Of a stretch of 64,000 bases of DNA, positions 34,422 to 42,342 are shown piece after piece. Made by a program: the position numbers and the translations under genes. Position 1 is the first letter of the stretch. Each line of letters begins with the position of its first letter. Source of the stretch: Luteibacter sp. UNCMF331Sha3.1 (GTDB lineage Bacteria > Pseudomonadota > Gammaproteobacteria > Xanthomonadales > Rhodanobacteraceae); assembly GCF_900109915.1 (NCBI RefSeq), contig NZ_FOBU01000001.1, positions 750,764 through 814,763 of the forward strand, given 5' to 3'. Below the pieces are notes generated by a model that worked only from the letters and a program-made list of their open reading frames with translations, was not told where the DNA came from and searched no databases.

Positions 34422-35725
34422 TGGCTCACGTAGGCCGCTCGTGGGGTCGTTATCCCGTCACGACCGAGACGGTGGTGGCCCTGAGCGATCGCCATGCACC
34501 GCTTCCGTCCAGCGAGAAGCCCGTACTTCCGCTGGGGAACGCGCGCAGTTACGGCGACAGCTGCCTGAATGATGGCGGTGTATTACTTGCCGCGCGCGGC
34601 CTGGATCACTTCATCGCGTTCGACCCCGCCACCGGCGTGCTTACGTGCGAGGCCGGCGTCCTTTTTTCCGACATCCTCGACCTGGTGGTTCCGCAGGGCT
34701 GGTTCCTGCCGGTGACGCCGGGCACGCGTTTCGTCACCGTCGGCGGCGCCATCGGCAACGACGTGCACGGCAAGAACCACCATCGCGCGGGCACGTTCGG
34801 ACACCACGTACTCGCCTTCGAGCTGCTCCGCACGGACGGTTCGCGGCGCATCTGCTCCCCCATGGAGAACGCCGACTGGTTCGCGGCGACCGTCGGCGGC
34901 CTGGGACTCACGGGCGTGATCACATGGGCGACGATCCAGCTGCGCCGCATCGCGGGGCCGTGGTTGTCCGCGGAGAGCCATCGTTTCGAAAACCTCGCCG
35001 GCTTCTTCGAGTTGTCCCGCACTTCCGACACGGACTACGAATACACCGTGTCGTGGATCGACTGCGCCGCGCGCGGCAAGGGGCTTGGCCGCGGCCTGTT
35101 CAGCCGAGCCAACCATGCGCCGTCGCGTCCCGACCGGCGCCCGATGCCGCCGGCACGCACGCTGTCCATGCCCGTGACGCCGCCGGTGAGCCTGATCAAT
35201 TCGCTGAGCCTGCGCGCTTTCAACCAGCTCTATTACCACCGTCAGCGCAAGCGCGTAGTGCACACCACGATGCACTACCAGCCCTTCTTCTATCCGCTGG
35301 ACGGCATCGCCAACTGGAACCGCATGTACGGACCGCGAGGCTTCCTGCAGTACCAGTGCGTGGTGCCGCCCGCCGCGGCCGAAACCGCCATGCGGGAGCT
35401 CGTGAAGACCATTGCGGACGCGGGCGGTGGCTCCTTTCTTGCTGTGCTCAAGGAGTTCGGCGACACGCCGTCGCCCGGCATGCTGTCGTTTCCGCGGACC
35501 GGCACGACGCTCGCGCTCGATTTTCCGAATGGCGGCCCCGAGACCTTCGCGCTCCTCGATCGCCTCGACGCGATCGTCGCAGACAAGAGCGGCGCGGTGT
35601 ATCCGGCGAAGGACGCACGGATGTCCGGTGCACATTTTCGCGCGTACTTCCCGGCACACGAAGCCTTCGTGGCGTTCGTCGATCCCGGCATCTCGTCGAG
35701 CTTCTGGCGGCGGGTTTCGGAGTGA
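34421..35725 (+). CDS. dprE1: DprE1-like polyprenylphosphoryl-ribose 2'-oxidase
   Basis: A 434-residue FAD oxidase of the VAO/ALO fold. It opens with the pyrophosphate site PLGNARSYGDSC, then GGAIGNDVHGKNHHRAGTFG, both diagnostic of DprE1 (Rv3790). It should oxidise C2 of polyprenylphosphoryl-beta-D-ribofuranose to the keto sugar. The active-site Lys equivalent to mycobacterial Lys418 is Lys397 in PAKDAR. The residue equivalent to Cys387, the target of covalent benzothiazinones, is Ala365 (TTLALDFP). Alignment of these positions is by eye. Its start overlaps the UbiA gene and its stop overlaps the next gene. Confidence 0.9.
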   Translation: MAHVGRSWGRYPVTTETVVALSDRHAPLPSSEKPVLPLGNARSYGDSCLNDGGVLLAARGLDHFIAFDPATGVLTCEAGVLFSDILDLVVPQGWFLPVTPGTRFVTVGGAIGNDVHGKNHHRAGTFGHHVLAFELLRTDGSRRICSPMENADWFAATVGGLGLTGVITWATIQLRRIAGPWLSAESHRFENLAGFFELSRTSDTDYEYTVSWIDCAARGKGLGRGLFSRANHAPSRPDRRPMPPARTLSMPVTPPVSLINSLSLRAFNQLYYHRQRKRVVHTTMHYQPFFYPLDGIANWNRMYGPRGFLQYQCVVPPAAAETAMRELVKTIADAGGGSFLAVLKEFGDTPSPGMLSFPRTGTTLALDFPNGGPETFALLDRLDAIVADKSGAVYPAKDARMSGAHFRAYFPAHEAFVAFVDPGISSSFWRRVSE

Positions 35726-37455
35726 CGCCAGCCGAGGCCGGCCGCGCTCCGCTCGCCGCCGTCGAATCTCGTATCGCGCCGAGCCTGGCGCGACGTCTGG
35801 CGACGACATGCATCGGCCTGTCGACCCTGATGGTGCTGCTCTCCATCGTCGGCATCGTACGCGCGTACTCGCCCGTTCCTTACTGGGACATGTGGGATGG
35901 GTACGTCGGGTTCTTTCTTCGCGCAAGCAGCGAGGGATGGTCTGCCCTGTTCGAGGCGCACAACGAGCATCGGCTGATCCTGGCGAGGCTATTGTTCTAC
36001 CCGGACATTGCGTGGTTCGGCGGCATGGGCATCCTTCCTCTCGTGGCCAATGTCGCGCTTGCGGGCGGCGTCGCCTTCTCCTTGTGCCGTGCGGCACTGA
36101 CACTGACCACGGAAGGATCGCCCCCGACCCGGCATGCGATCGTCGCTCTCATCGTCGGCATGGCGTTCTTCTGGTCGCAGCGGGAGAACTTCACCTGGGC
36201 CTTCCAGACCCAGTTCTTCCTGGCGGAAGCGCTGCCCCTGTTCGCATTCCAGCTTGCCGCTTCTGGTGCTTCCGCGAAGCGCGCGGGCAACTTGCCGGCG
36301 ATGGGAACCGCCTGCGCGTTTCTTGCCATCGGCGCCATGGCGAACGGGATTCTCGTCTTTCCACTTCTGTTGTTCCTCGGTGCCTGCATCGGTCTGGGCC
36401 GTCGCTGGCTGTTTGGGACAGGCCTGATCACGATAGCGACGATCGCTCTCTTCCTGAGGGCGTTTCGCGGCGGACAAACGCATGTACCGATGCTCTTGGT
36501 ACTGCAGGATCGCCCGTTCGAGGTGCTCCATTTCGTATTGCGGTACCTGGGCAGCCCGCTTTACTTCGCGCTGGGCGCCGCGCCACCTGCCATCCCCAGT
36601 GCAGAGGTCTCCGGAGCCGTTCTGCTGGTCGGTGCGTGCTGGCTTGTGCCGGCCGCTTGGCGCGAGCGCCGTTCGCGCCCACTACGCATCGCGATGCTCG
36701 CCGTTGTTTCCTATGTGGTGGCGAGCGCGCTCGGGACCGCGCTCGGACGGCTGCCGATCCAATATGGTCTTGCCGGTGCGCTCGTAAGCCGGTACAGCAG
36801 CCTCGCCATGCTTGCCTGGCTCGCGCTCGTCGTCGCGGCCAGTCCTGGCCTCGCAGCCGGCCTATCGCGCGCAAGGGTACCCGCCCTGATCTGTGCGGTG
36901 CTTCTGGCCATGCTCCCCTGGCAGCTCCGGGCCGCCCGCAGCCAGGCGAGCATCACGTGGAACCGCGAACTGGCGGGCCTTGCCCTGGCAACGGGAACGA
37001 ACGATCCCGAGGCGATCTCCGCGGTCTATCCGCGAGAAGCGACGGATATCGCTCTTGACACTGCCACCCGGGCGAGAGCGGCTGGCTTGCCGCCTTTCGG
37101 TCGCCCGGTATTCGCTTCGGCGTCCGGCTGGCTGGGGTCGAAGTTGGCCCAGCCCGTCTGCCAGGGCGGCATCGAAACGTCGCGCCCCCTATCCGACGAG
37201 GGCGACCAGCGGATCGACGGACACCTCAGGCAGGCATTCAGCCAATCGGCTGGGCAACCCGCTCTGGTCGTGGACGGTCGCGATACAATCGTGGGATGGG
37301 TCCTCGTGGCGCCGCGAGGGGCCCGCAGGCGCGATGACGCGGCCCAGGGCGAGCCCTTCAGCGGTTACGTGCGCCATGCCCAGGGCCGGGAATCCGGCCT
37401 GCCGGCCACGTCTCTTCGCATATGCCAGTTGCCCACCAGCGCACCATTCGTTTAA
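35722..37455 (+). CDS. GT-C-like multi-pass membrane protein with WDxWD and HNEHR motifs
   Basis: 577 residues with about 10 membrane helices then a soluble tail of about 140 residues. It starts with GTG at 35722 in a GTGA overlap with dprE1. The first periplasmic loop after helix 1 holds WDMWD (55-59) and HNEHR (80-84), as expected of the catalytic acidic loop in GT-C glycosyltransferases. The protein at 42343-44196 has the same motifs at the same spacing, so the two are paralogues. Because it is embedded in the polyprenyl-phosphate pentose operon, it is a good candidate for the transferase that uses that donor. No known family name is certain. Confidence 0.82.
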   Translation: MTPAEAGRAPLAAVESRIAPSLARRLATTCIGLSTLMVLLSIVGIVRAYSPVPYWDMWDGYVGFFLRASSEGWSALFEAHNEHRLILARLLFYPDIAWFGGMGILPLVANVALAGGVAFSLCRAALTLTTEGSPPTRHAIVALIVGMAFFWSQRENFTWAFQTQFFLAEALPLFAFQLAASGASAKRAGNLPAMGTACAFLAIGAMANGILVFPLLLFLGACIGLGRRWLFGTGLITIATIALFLRAFRGGQTHVPMLLVLQDRPFEVLHFVLRYLGSPLYFALGAAPPAIPSAEVSGAVLLVGACWLVPAAWRERRSRPLRIAMLAVVSYVVASALGTALGRLPIQYGLAGALVSRYSSLAMLAWLALVVAASPGLAAGLSRARVPALICAVLLAMLPWQLRAARSQASITWNRELAGLALATGTNDPEAISAVYPREATDIALDTATRARAAGLPPFGRPVFASASGWLGSKLAQPVCQGGIETSRPLSDEGDQRIDGHLRQAFSQSAGQPALVVDGRDTIVGWVLVAPRGARRRDDAAQGEPFSGYVRHAQGRESGLPATSLRICQLPTSAPFV

Positions 37456-37466
37456 CGGAGTAATCA

Positions 37467-38204
37467 ATGCAGCGAGTCCTCATCATTGGCGCGACCTCGG
37501 CCATCGCCGAGGCGACGGCACGCCTCTACGCCGAACGTGGCGCCCGGCTGCATCTGGTCGCCCGCAACCGCCCGAAGCTCGATGCCATCGCCGACGATCT
37601 CCTCGTACGCGGCGCACCGGAAGTGACACACGCGGCACTGGATGTCGGTGACTTCTCCGCACACGCCGCGGTGATCGACGAGGCATGGCGCGCGCTTGGC
37701 GATGTCGACGTGGTACTGGTCGCCCACGGCACACTTCCCGACCAGGCCGCCTGCGAGTCGTCGGTGGACACCGCCCTGGCGGAATTCGCCGTCAATGGCA
37801 CGTCGACGATCGCGTTGCTGACCCTGATCGCAAATCGCATGCAGACGGCCGGCCGGGGCACCATCGCCGTGATTTCGTCGGTTGCAGGTGATCGCGGCCG
37901 CGCAAGCAATTACCTTTACGGCTCGGCCAAGGCCGCAGTCAGCACCTTCCTGAGCGGCCTGCGCCAGCGCATGGCGAAGCACGGTGTCGACGTGGTGACC
38001 ATCAAGCCGGGCTTCGTCGACACGCCGATGACCCGCGATTTCAAAAAGGGTGCGCTTTGGGCCAAGCCCGAAGTGATCGCCGAGGGCATCGTGCATGCCG
38101 TCGACAAGGGCCGCCCGGTCGCCTACCTGCCGTGGTTCTGGTTCGGCGTCATGACCATCATCCGCTGCATCCCCGAATTCCTCTTCAAGCGCCTCAGCCT
38201 CTGA
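37467..38204 (+). CDS. dprE2: DprE2-like short-chain reductase
   Basis: A 245-residue NAD(P)H-dependent SDR. The cofactor motif is IIGATSAIAEATARLYAERG, and the catalytic Ser is in AVISSVAGDRGR with YxxxK as Tyr151 and Lys155. The C-terminus has a membrane-interacting hydrophobic run (YLPWFWFGVMTIIRCIPEFLFKRL, seen from 222 on), as in DprE2 (Rv3791). It should reduce the keto sugar from DprE1 to polyprenylphosphoryl arabinose. GGAG lies 7 bases upstream of ATG. Confidence 0.9.
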   Translation: MQRVLIIGATSAIAEATARLYAERGARLHLVARNRPKLDAIADDLLVRGAPEVTHAALDVGDFSAHAAVIDEAWRALGDVDVVLVAHGTLPDQAACESSVDTALAEFAVNGTSTIALLTLIANRMQTAGRGTIAVISSVAGDRGRASNYLYGSAKAAVSTFLSGLRQRMAKHGVDVVTIKPGFVDTPMTRDFKKGALWAKPEVIAEGIVHAVDKGRPVAYLPWFWFGVMTIIRCIPEFLFKRLSL

Positions 38205-38206
38205 CC

Positions 38207-39151
38207 ATGGCAGACAAGAACAGCAAGATCGTCATCACCGGCGCGGCCGGCCTCGTCGGACAGAACCTGATCGTCGAGCTCAAGAGCCAGGGTTTCACGC
38301 AGCTCGTTGCCATCGACAAGCATGCCTACAACATGGGCATCCTGCGCGACCTGCATCCCGATGTCGTCGCGATCGAAGCCGACGTGGCCGTTCCCGGCGA
38401 CTGGGAAAGCGCGTTCGCCGGTGCCGCGTGCGTCGTGCAGCTCCATGCGCAGATCACCAGCAAGTATCCGGAAGAATTTGTCCGCAACAATATCGACGCC
38501 ACGCGCGTGGTGCTGGACGCGTTCAAGCGCCACGGCGTGCCCTACATGGTGCACATCAGCTCCTCGGTCGTGGTGTCGGTCGCCAACGACGACTACACCA
38601 ACACGAAGAAGGCGCAGGAGAAGCTCGTCGTCGACTCGGGCATCCGGCACACGGTGCTGCGTCCGACGCTGATGTTCGGTTGGTTCGACCCCAAGCACTT
38701 CGGCTGGCTGTCGCGCTTCATGGCGAAGACGCCCGTGTTCCCGATCCCCGGCGACGGCCGCTACATGCGTCAGCCGCTCTACGAGCGCGATTTCTGCCGC
38801 TGCATCGCCGACTGCATCGTCCGCGAGCGTAACGGCGAGGTGTATGACGTCGTGGGCGATACGCGTATCGACTACGTCGACATCATCCATACGATCAAGA
38901 AGGTCAAGGGGCTGAAGACGATCATCCTGCACATTCCCTATGGACTGTTCGGCTTCCTTTTGCGCGTCTACGCGCTCTTCAGTGGCAAACCGCCGTTCAC
39001 CGAAAGCCAGCTCAAGGCGTTGAGCGCCGGCGATGATTTCAAGGGCGTGGACACCGAGGCGGAGTTCGGGGTGAAACAGACACCGTTTGCCATCGCGATC
39101 AAAGAAAGCTATTGCGACCCGCGCTATTCCGCCATCGTGCTCAAGCGCTGA
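38207..39151 (+). CDS. NAD-dependent epimerase/dehydratase-like protein
   Basis: A 314-residue extended SDR: the Rossmann motif ITGAAGLVGQNLI, then ISSSVVVSV (catalytic Ser) and YTNTK, giving Y-x-x-x-K. LRPTLMFGWFDPKHFGWL and RQPLYERDFCRCIADCI match the C-terminal substrate part of sugar epimerases. The real substrate could be a nucleotide sugar or the lipid-linked sugar. It starts 3 bases after the dprE2 stop and has no separate strong SD, so translation is coupled to the pentose genes. Confidence 0.87.
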   Translation: MADKNSKIVITGAAGLVGQNLIVELKSQGFTQLVAIDKHAYNMGILRDLHPDVVAIEADVAVPGDWESAFAGAACVVQLHAQITSKYPEEFVRNNIDATRVVLDAFKRHGVPYMVHISSSVVVSVANDDYTNTKKAQEKLVVDSGIRHTVLRPTLMFGWFDPKHFGWLSRFMAKTPVFPIPGDGRYMRQPLYERDFCRCIADCIVRERNGEVYDVVGDTRIDYVDIIHTIKKVKGLKTIILHIPYGLFGFLLRVYALFSGKPPFTESQLKALSAGDDFKGVDTEAEFGVKQTPFAIAIKESYCDPRYSAIVLKR

Positions 39152-39178
39152 CCCACCCTGGATCCGGAAAGCAATCAC

Positions 39179-40471
39179 ATGACCAACGCAAAACGAGTCG
39201 CCGTTCTCGGAGCGGGCCCGATGGGCCTCGCCGTGGCTTATCAGCTTGCCAAAGACGGCCACAACCCGGTCATCTTCGAGGCAGACGACCGCGTGGGCGG
39301 CATGACCGCCTCTTTCAATTTCTCCGGCCTGAAAATCGAGCGCTATTACCACTTCCACTGCATCTCGGACGCAGGCTTTCTGACCATGCTCGATGAGCTG
39401 GGGTTGGCGGATCGCATGCGCTGGACAGAGACGAAGATGGGCTACTGGTTCGGCAAACGCCTGCAACCGTGGGGCAATCCAGTCGCCCTTCTGAAATTCA
39501 AGGGGTTGAGCTTCACGGCAAAGTTTCGGTACGGGCTCCATGCATTCCTGTCGACGAAGCGCAAAAACTGGCGTCCACTCGACCACGTCGAAGCAACGGG
39601 TTGGATCAAACGTTGGGTCGGCGACGAAGCATGGCGCTCGCTCTGGCAGCGCTTGTTCGACTACAAGTTCTACGACTACAGCGACAATCTCTCCGCGGCC
39701 TGGATATGGAGCCGCATCCGCCGCATCGGCAACTCGCGCTATAGCATGTTTCGCGAGAAGCTCGGCTATCTGGACGGAGGTTCGGACACGCTGCTGAACG
39801 GCATGCAACAGTGGATCGCATCGAATGGTGGCGAATTCCGCCTGTCGACGCCGGTAACACGAGTAGTCATGGGCGACGGTCGCGTCACCGGCGTCGAGAC
39901 CCCTACCGGATTCGAAGCATTCGACCGCGTCGTCAGCACGATTCCGCTTCCGTTCGTCCCGCGCATCATGCCCGACCTGCCGGCCGACATTCTCGCGAAA
40001 TTCTCTGCCTTGAAGAATGTCGCGGTTGTTTGCGTCATCGCCAAGCTGCGCAAGCCGGTCAGCGAAAACTTCTGGCTGAACACCAATGACGACGACATGG
40101 ATATTCCTGGCCTGGTTGAATACACCAACCTCCGCCCACTCAAGGATCACGTCGTGTACGTCCCGTTCTACATGCCAGGCGACCACCCCAAGTATGGCGA
40201 GTCGGACGACGTATTCACGGGCAAGGTGCGGCGCTACCTAAAGGCCATCAACCCTGCACTGACCGACCGAGATTTCATCGACATTCGCGCCAATCGATAT
40301 CGCTACGCCCAGCCGATCTGCCCACCCGGTTACCTTGACGACCTGCCACCGAGAAAGCTGCCAGTGAATGGCCTCTGGGTCGCGGATACATCTCATTACT
40401 ACCCTGAAGATCGCGGCATCTCCGAGAGTATCGATTTTGGAAGGATGTTGGCCAGGGAAGTGGTCGCGTGA
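39179..40471 (+). CDS. FAD-dependent oxidoreductase, UDP-galactopyranose-mutase-like fold
   Basis: 430 residues with an N-terminal FAD site VLGAGPMGLAVAYQLAKDG, EADDRVGGM, and a C-terminal second FAD region (NGLWVADTSHYYPEDRGISESI). The form resembles the NAD(P)-binding/amine-oxidase family next to UDP-galactopyranose mutase, with FDYKFYDYSDNLSAAWIWSR in the substrate half. It might convert a pyranose to a furanose or act as a redox enzyme on the sugar; the sequence does not settle which. It belongs to the seven-gene operon, and its stop overlaps gtrA by four bases. Confidence 0.85.
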   Translation: MTNAKRVAVLGAGPMGLAVAYQLAKDGHNPVIFEADDRVGGMTASFNFSGLKIERYYHFHCISDAGFLTMLDELGLADRMRWTETKMGYWFGKRLQPWGNPVALLKFKGLSFTAKFRYGLHAFLSTKRKNWRPLDHVEATGWIKRWVGDEAWRSLWQRLFDYKFYDYSDNLSAAWIWSRIRRIGNSRYSMFREKLGYLDGGSDTLLNGMQQWIASNGGEFRLSTPVTRVVMGDGRVTGVETPTGFEAFDRVVSTIPLPFVPRIMPDLPADILAKFSALKNVAVVCVIAKLRKPVSENFWLNTNDDDMDIPGLVEYTNLRPLKDHVVYVPFYMPGDHPKYGESDDVFTGKVRRYLKAINPALTDRDFIDIRANRYRYAQPICPPGYLDDLPPRKLPVNGLWVADTSHYYPEDRGISESIDFGRMLAREVVA

Positions 40472-40908
40472 TCACTGCCAGTCCACGCCCCTCCCGTGCA
40501 CGACGCCTGCACGAACTGCTGCGATCGCAGTTCGTGCTCTTCCTGGTGGTCGGAGGTGTAGCGGCGGCCGCAAACTTTGCGTCGCGCATCGCCTTCAACC
40601 ATTGGATAGGCTACGCATGGGCCGTCACGCTCGCATATTGCATCGGCATGGCGACTGCGTTCGCGTTGAACCGACTGTTCGTGTTCAAGCACTCGTCGCA
40701 GGCCGTGCACCATCAGGCCATATGGTTCGTCGTCGTCAACCTGTTCGCATTGGCCCAGACACTCGCGGTGAGCGTGCTGCTCGCTAAGGTTGTATTCCCC
40801 AGAGTGGGCTTCGCGTGGCACCCCGATTCGGTGGCGCACCTCGTGGGAATCATGCTTCCGCTTGTCTCGAGCTACTTCGGGCACAAGTACCTTTCGTTTC
40901 GGCACTGA
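40468..40908 (+). CDS. GtrA-family membrane protein, putative lipid-sugar flippase
   Basis: 146 residues with four membrane helices and the GtrA pattern QFVLFLVVGGVAAAANFASRI near the start and SYFGHKYLSFR at the end. GtrA proteins are thought to move polyprenyl-phosphate sugars across the inner membrane. In mycobacteria the homologue Rv3789 sits beside dprE1/dprE2. It starts with GTG at 40468 (GTGA overlap) and is the last gene of the operon, 24 bases before the convergent membrane protein. Confidence 0.9.
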   Translation: MITASPRPSRARRLHELLRSQFVLFLVVGGVAAAANFASRIAFNHWIGYAWAVTLAYCIGMATAFALNRLFVFKHSSQAVHHQAIWFVVVNLFALAQTLAVSVLLAKVVFPRVGFAWHPDSVAHLVGIMLPLVSSYFGHKYLSFRH

Positions 40909-40932
40909 CGCGGGCGCTGCACGAATCCGTCA

Positions 40933-42156
40933 TCAGGGGAACAGGCTGCGAGAGGCCAGATCCTTGCACTGATTCCCGGTAAGGCCGACGTGCCACATGC
41001 GCGACTTCGCACCGTCGTAGTGAACCGGCAGCTGATAGGTCGCCTCGCCACTTTCGACGCAATGCCGGATCTCCGCCCGCCAGGATACCCGGTCGTGAAA
41101 TCGCTGGGCAAAAAAGGCGAACTGCACGAGTGCACCCGCTAGGACGAGGCAGACGAGCGCTCTGGACACCCTGCCAACCTCGGGCAGCGTGTATAGCAAG
41201 AGCCAGCTAAGCATCATATACGGGAAGAAGAAGTAACGCGGCCCGGCCGTGAACGGATTGAGGATGGATACCGGAACGCGCGTTACCGACGCTGCGATGC
41301 TTGCCACGAGGCATGCGACGAGCATCAGGAAGTAAGGATCGCGCCACTTCGCGCGAGCGATGGCAAACACGACGCCGCCAGCCAATACCAGCCAGCCCAG
41401 AACAACTGCGAATACCTCAGGCAGCATCCGCGAGCCGAGGGCGTAGTCGCCAAAGAAACGCGTGACGATGCTGACGGTGTCGATACTCGTCTCGCCAGGT
41501 GACTTGAGCGCACCGTTGACGTACATCGTGTAGCACTGCACCGCGGCGGCCAGCGATGCGACCGTCAACACGACGAAATCAGCGCGTTTGCGCAGAACAG
41601 CGGCGCGGAAGCCCAGGACGACGGCCATGGGAACGGCCATGGGTGACGAGAGACCACCTACCAGGACGAGAACGCACCTCCAAACCGTACGCGGCTTCGC
41701 CTGTTCGTCCCAGAAAATAGCGACGAACGACCATATGGCTCCCCACCAGAACGCATACTCCGAGACGGCGAAGACTTCGGAGTCGGTCGGCAAGAGCGCC
41801 ACCGCCAACGCCGCTGCCAGCGGATGGCGAAGGCGTGTGGGGCTGAACGCGACTAGCGCGATCGTACCCGCCGTGAATATCAGGGTAAGCCAGTATTCGA
41901 TACTCGGCAGGTGCGAAAATGAAAGAGAAGCCGCGATCAGGAAAATCACCTTCGCGGGAATGACGAGATAGCCAGCGACGGGCGAAAGAATCGATCCCCA
42001 TCCATGAGCAAGATAATCAGGAAGCGTTACCGTCCCCTCTTCTACCCAGACGTAAGGATGCAACCATTGATCGGGACGACGCCAGATCAGAATGCCGGCC
42101 ACTAGTAGGACGAGAAAAGGCCAGGAAGAAAACCACCGTCTGACGAGATGCGGCAT
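40933..42156 (-). CDS. Multi-pass membrane protein, GT-C-like
   Basis: 407 residues with about ten membrane helices. The first periplasmic loop has WVEEGTVTLPDYLAHGWGSILSPVAGYL, similar to the W-x-E/D-x-G loop of GT-C membrane transferases, where the Glu/Asp are the likely metal or catalytic residues. The soluble C-terminal 60 residues contain two Cys, HCVES and NQCKD. It is a single gene convergent with gtrA and divergent from the second HNEHR protein. It has a sequence style similar to, but not obviously homologous with, the HNEHR pair. Confidence 0.78.
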   Translation of the reverse strand: MPHLVRRWFSSWPFLVLLVAGILIWRRPDQWLHPYVWVEEGTVTLPDYLAHGWGSILSPVAGYLVIPAKVIFLIAASLSFSHLPSIEYWLTLIFTAGTIALVAFSPTRLRHPLAAALAVALLPTDSEVFAVSEYAFWWGAIWSFVAIFWDEQAKPRTVWRCVLVLVGGLSSPMAVPMAVVLGFRAAVLRKRADFVVLTVASLAAAVQCYTMYVNGALKSPGETSIDTVSIVTRFFGDYALGSRMLPEVFAVVLGWLVLAGGVVFAIARAKWRDPYFLMLVACLVASIAASVTRVPVSILNPFTAGPRYFFFPYMMLSWLLLYTLPEVGRVSRALVCLVLAGALVQFAFFAQRFHDRVSWRAEIRHCVESGEATYQLPVHYDGAKSRMWHVGLTGNQCKDLASRSLFP

Positions 42157-42342
42157 CCACGTGTTCCGTTAGAAATGATGGGCCGAACGTCCAAGCCGGC
42201 ACGAAAATCCCCCTCGTGCTCCGAACGGCGCCTTGCAGCGGCTATTATGCATGAACCGGCGAGACCTTATACGCCGCCCTCATTTCCCGGCGGACCGGCC
42301 CCGCCGCACCATGTCTCGACTTCACCCGCCGAAAAGGGGTCC

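Noticed and set aside
38123-40186. A 687-codon antisense open frame across the epimerase and flavoprotein genes
   Set aside because: Same reason: the plus strand has coherent Rossmann and FAD motifs and operon spacing; the antisense frame shows low-complexity His/Asp/Val composition.
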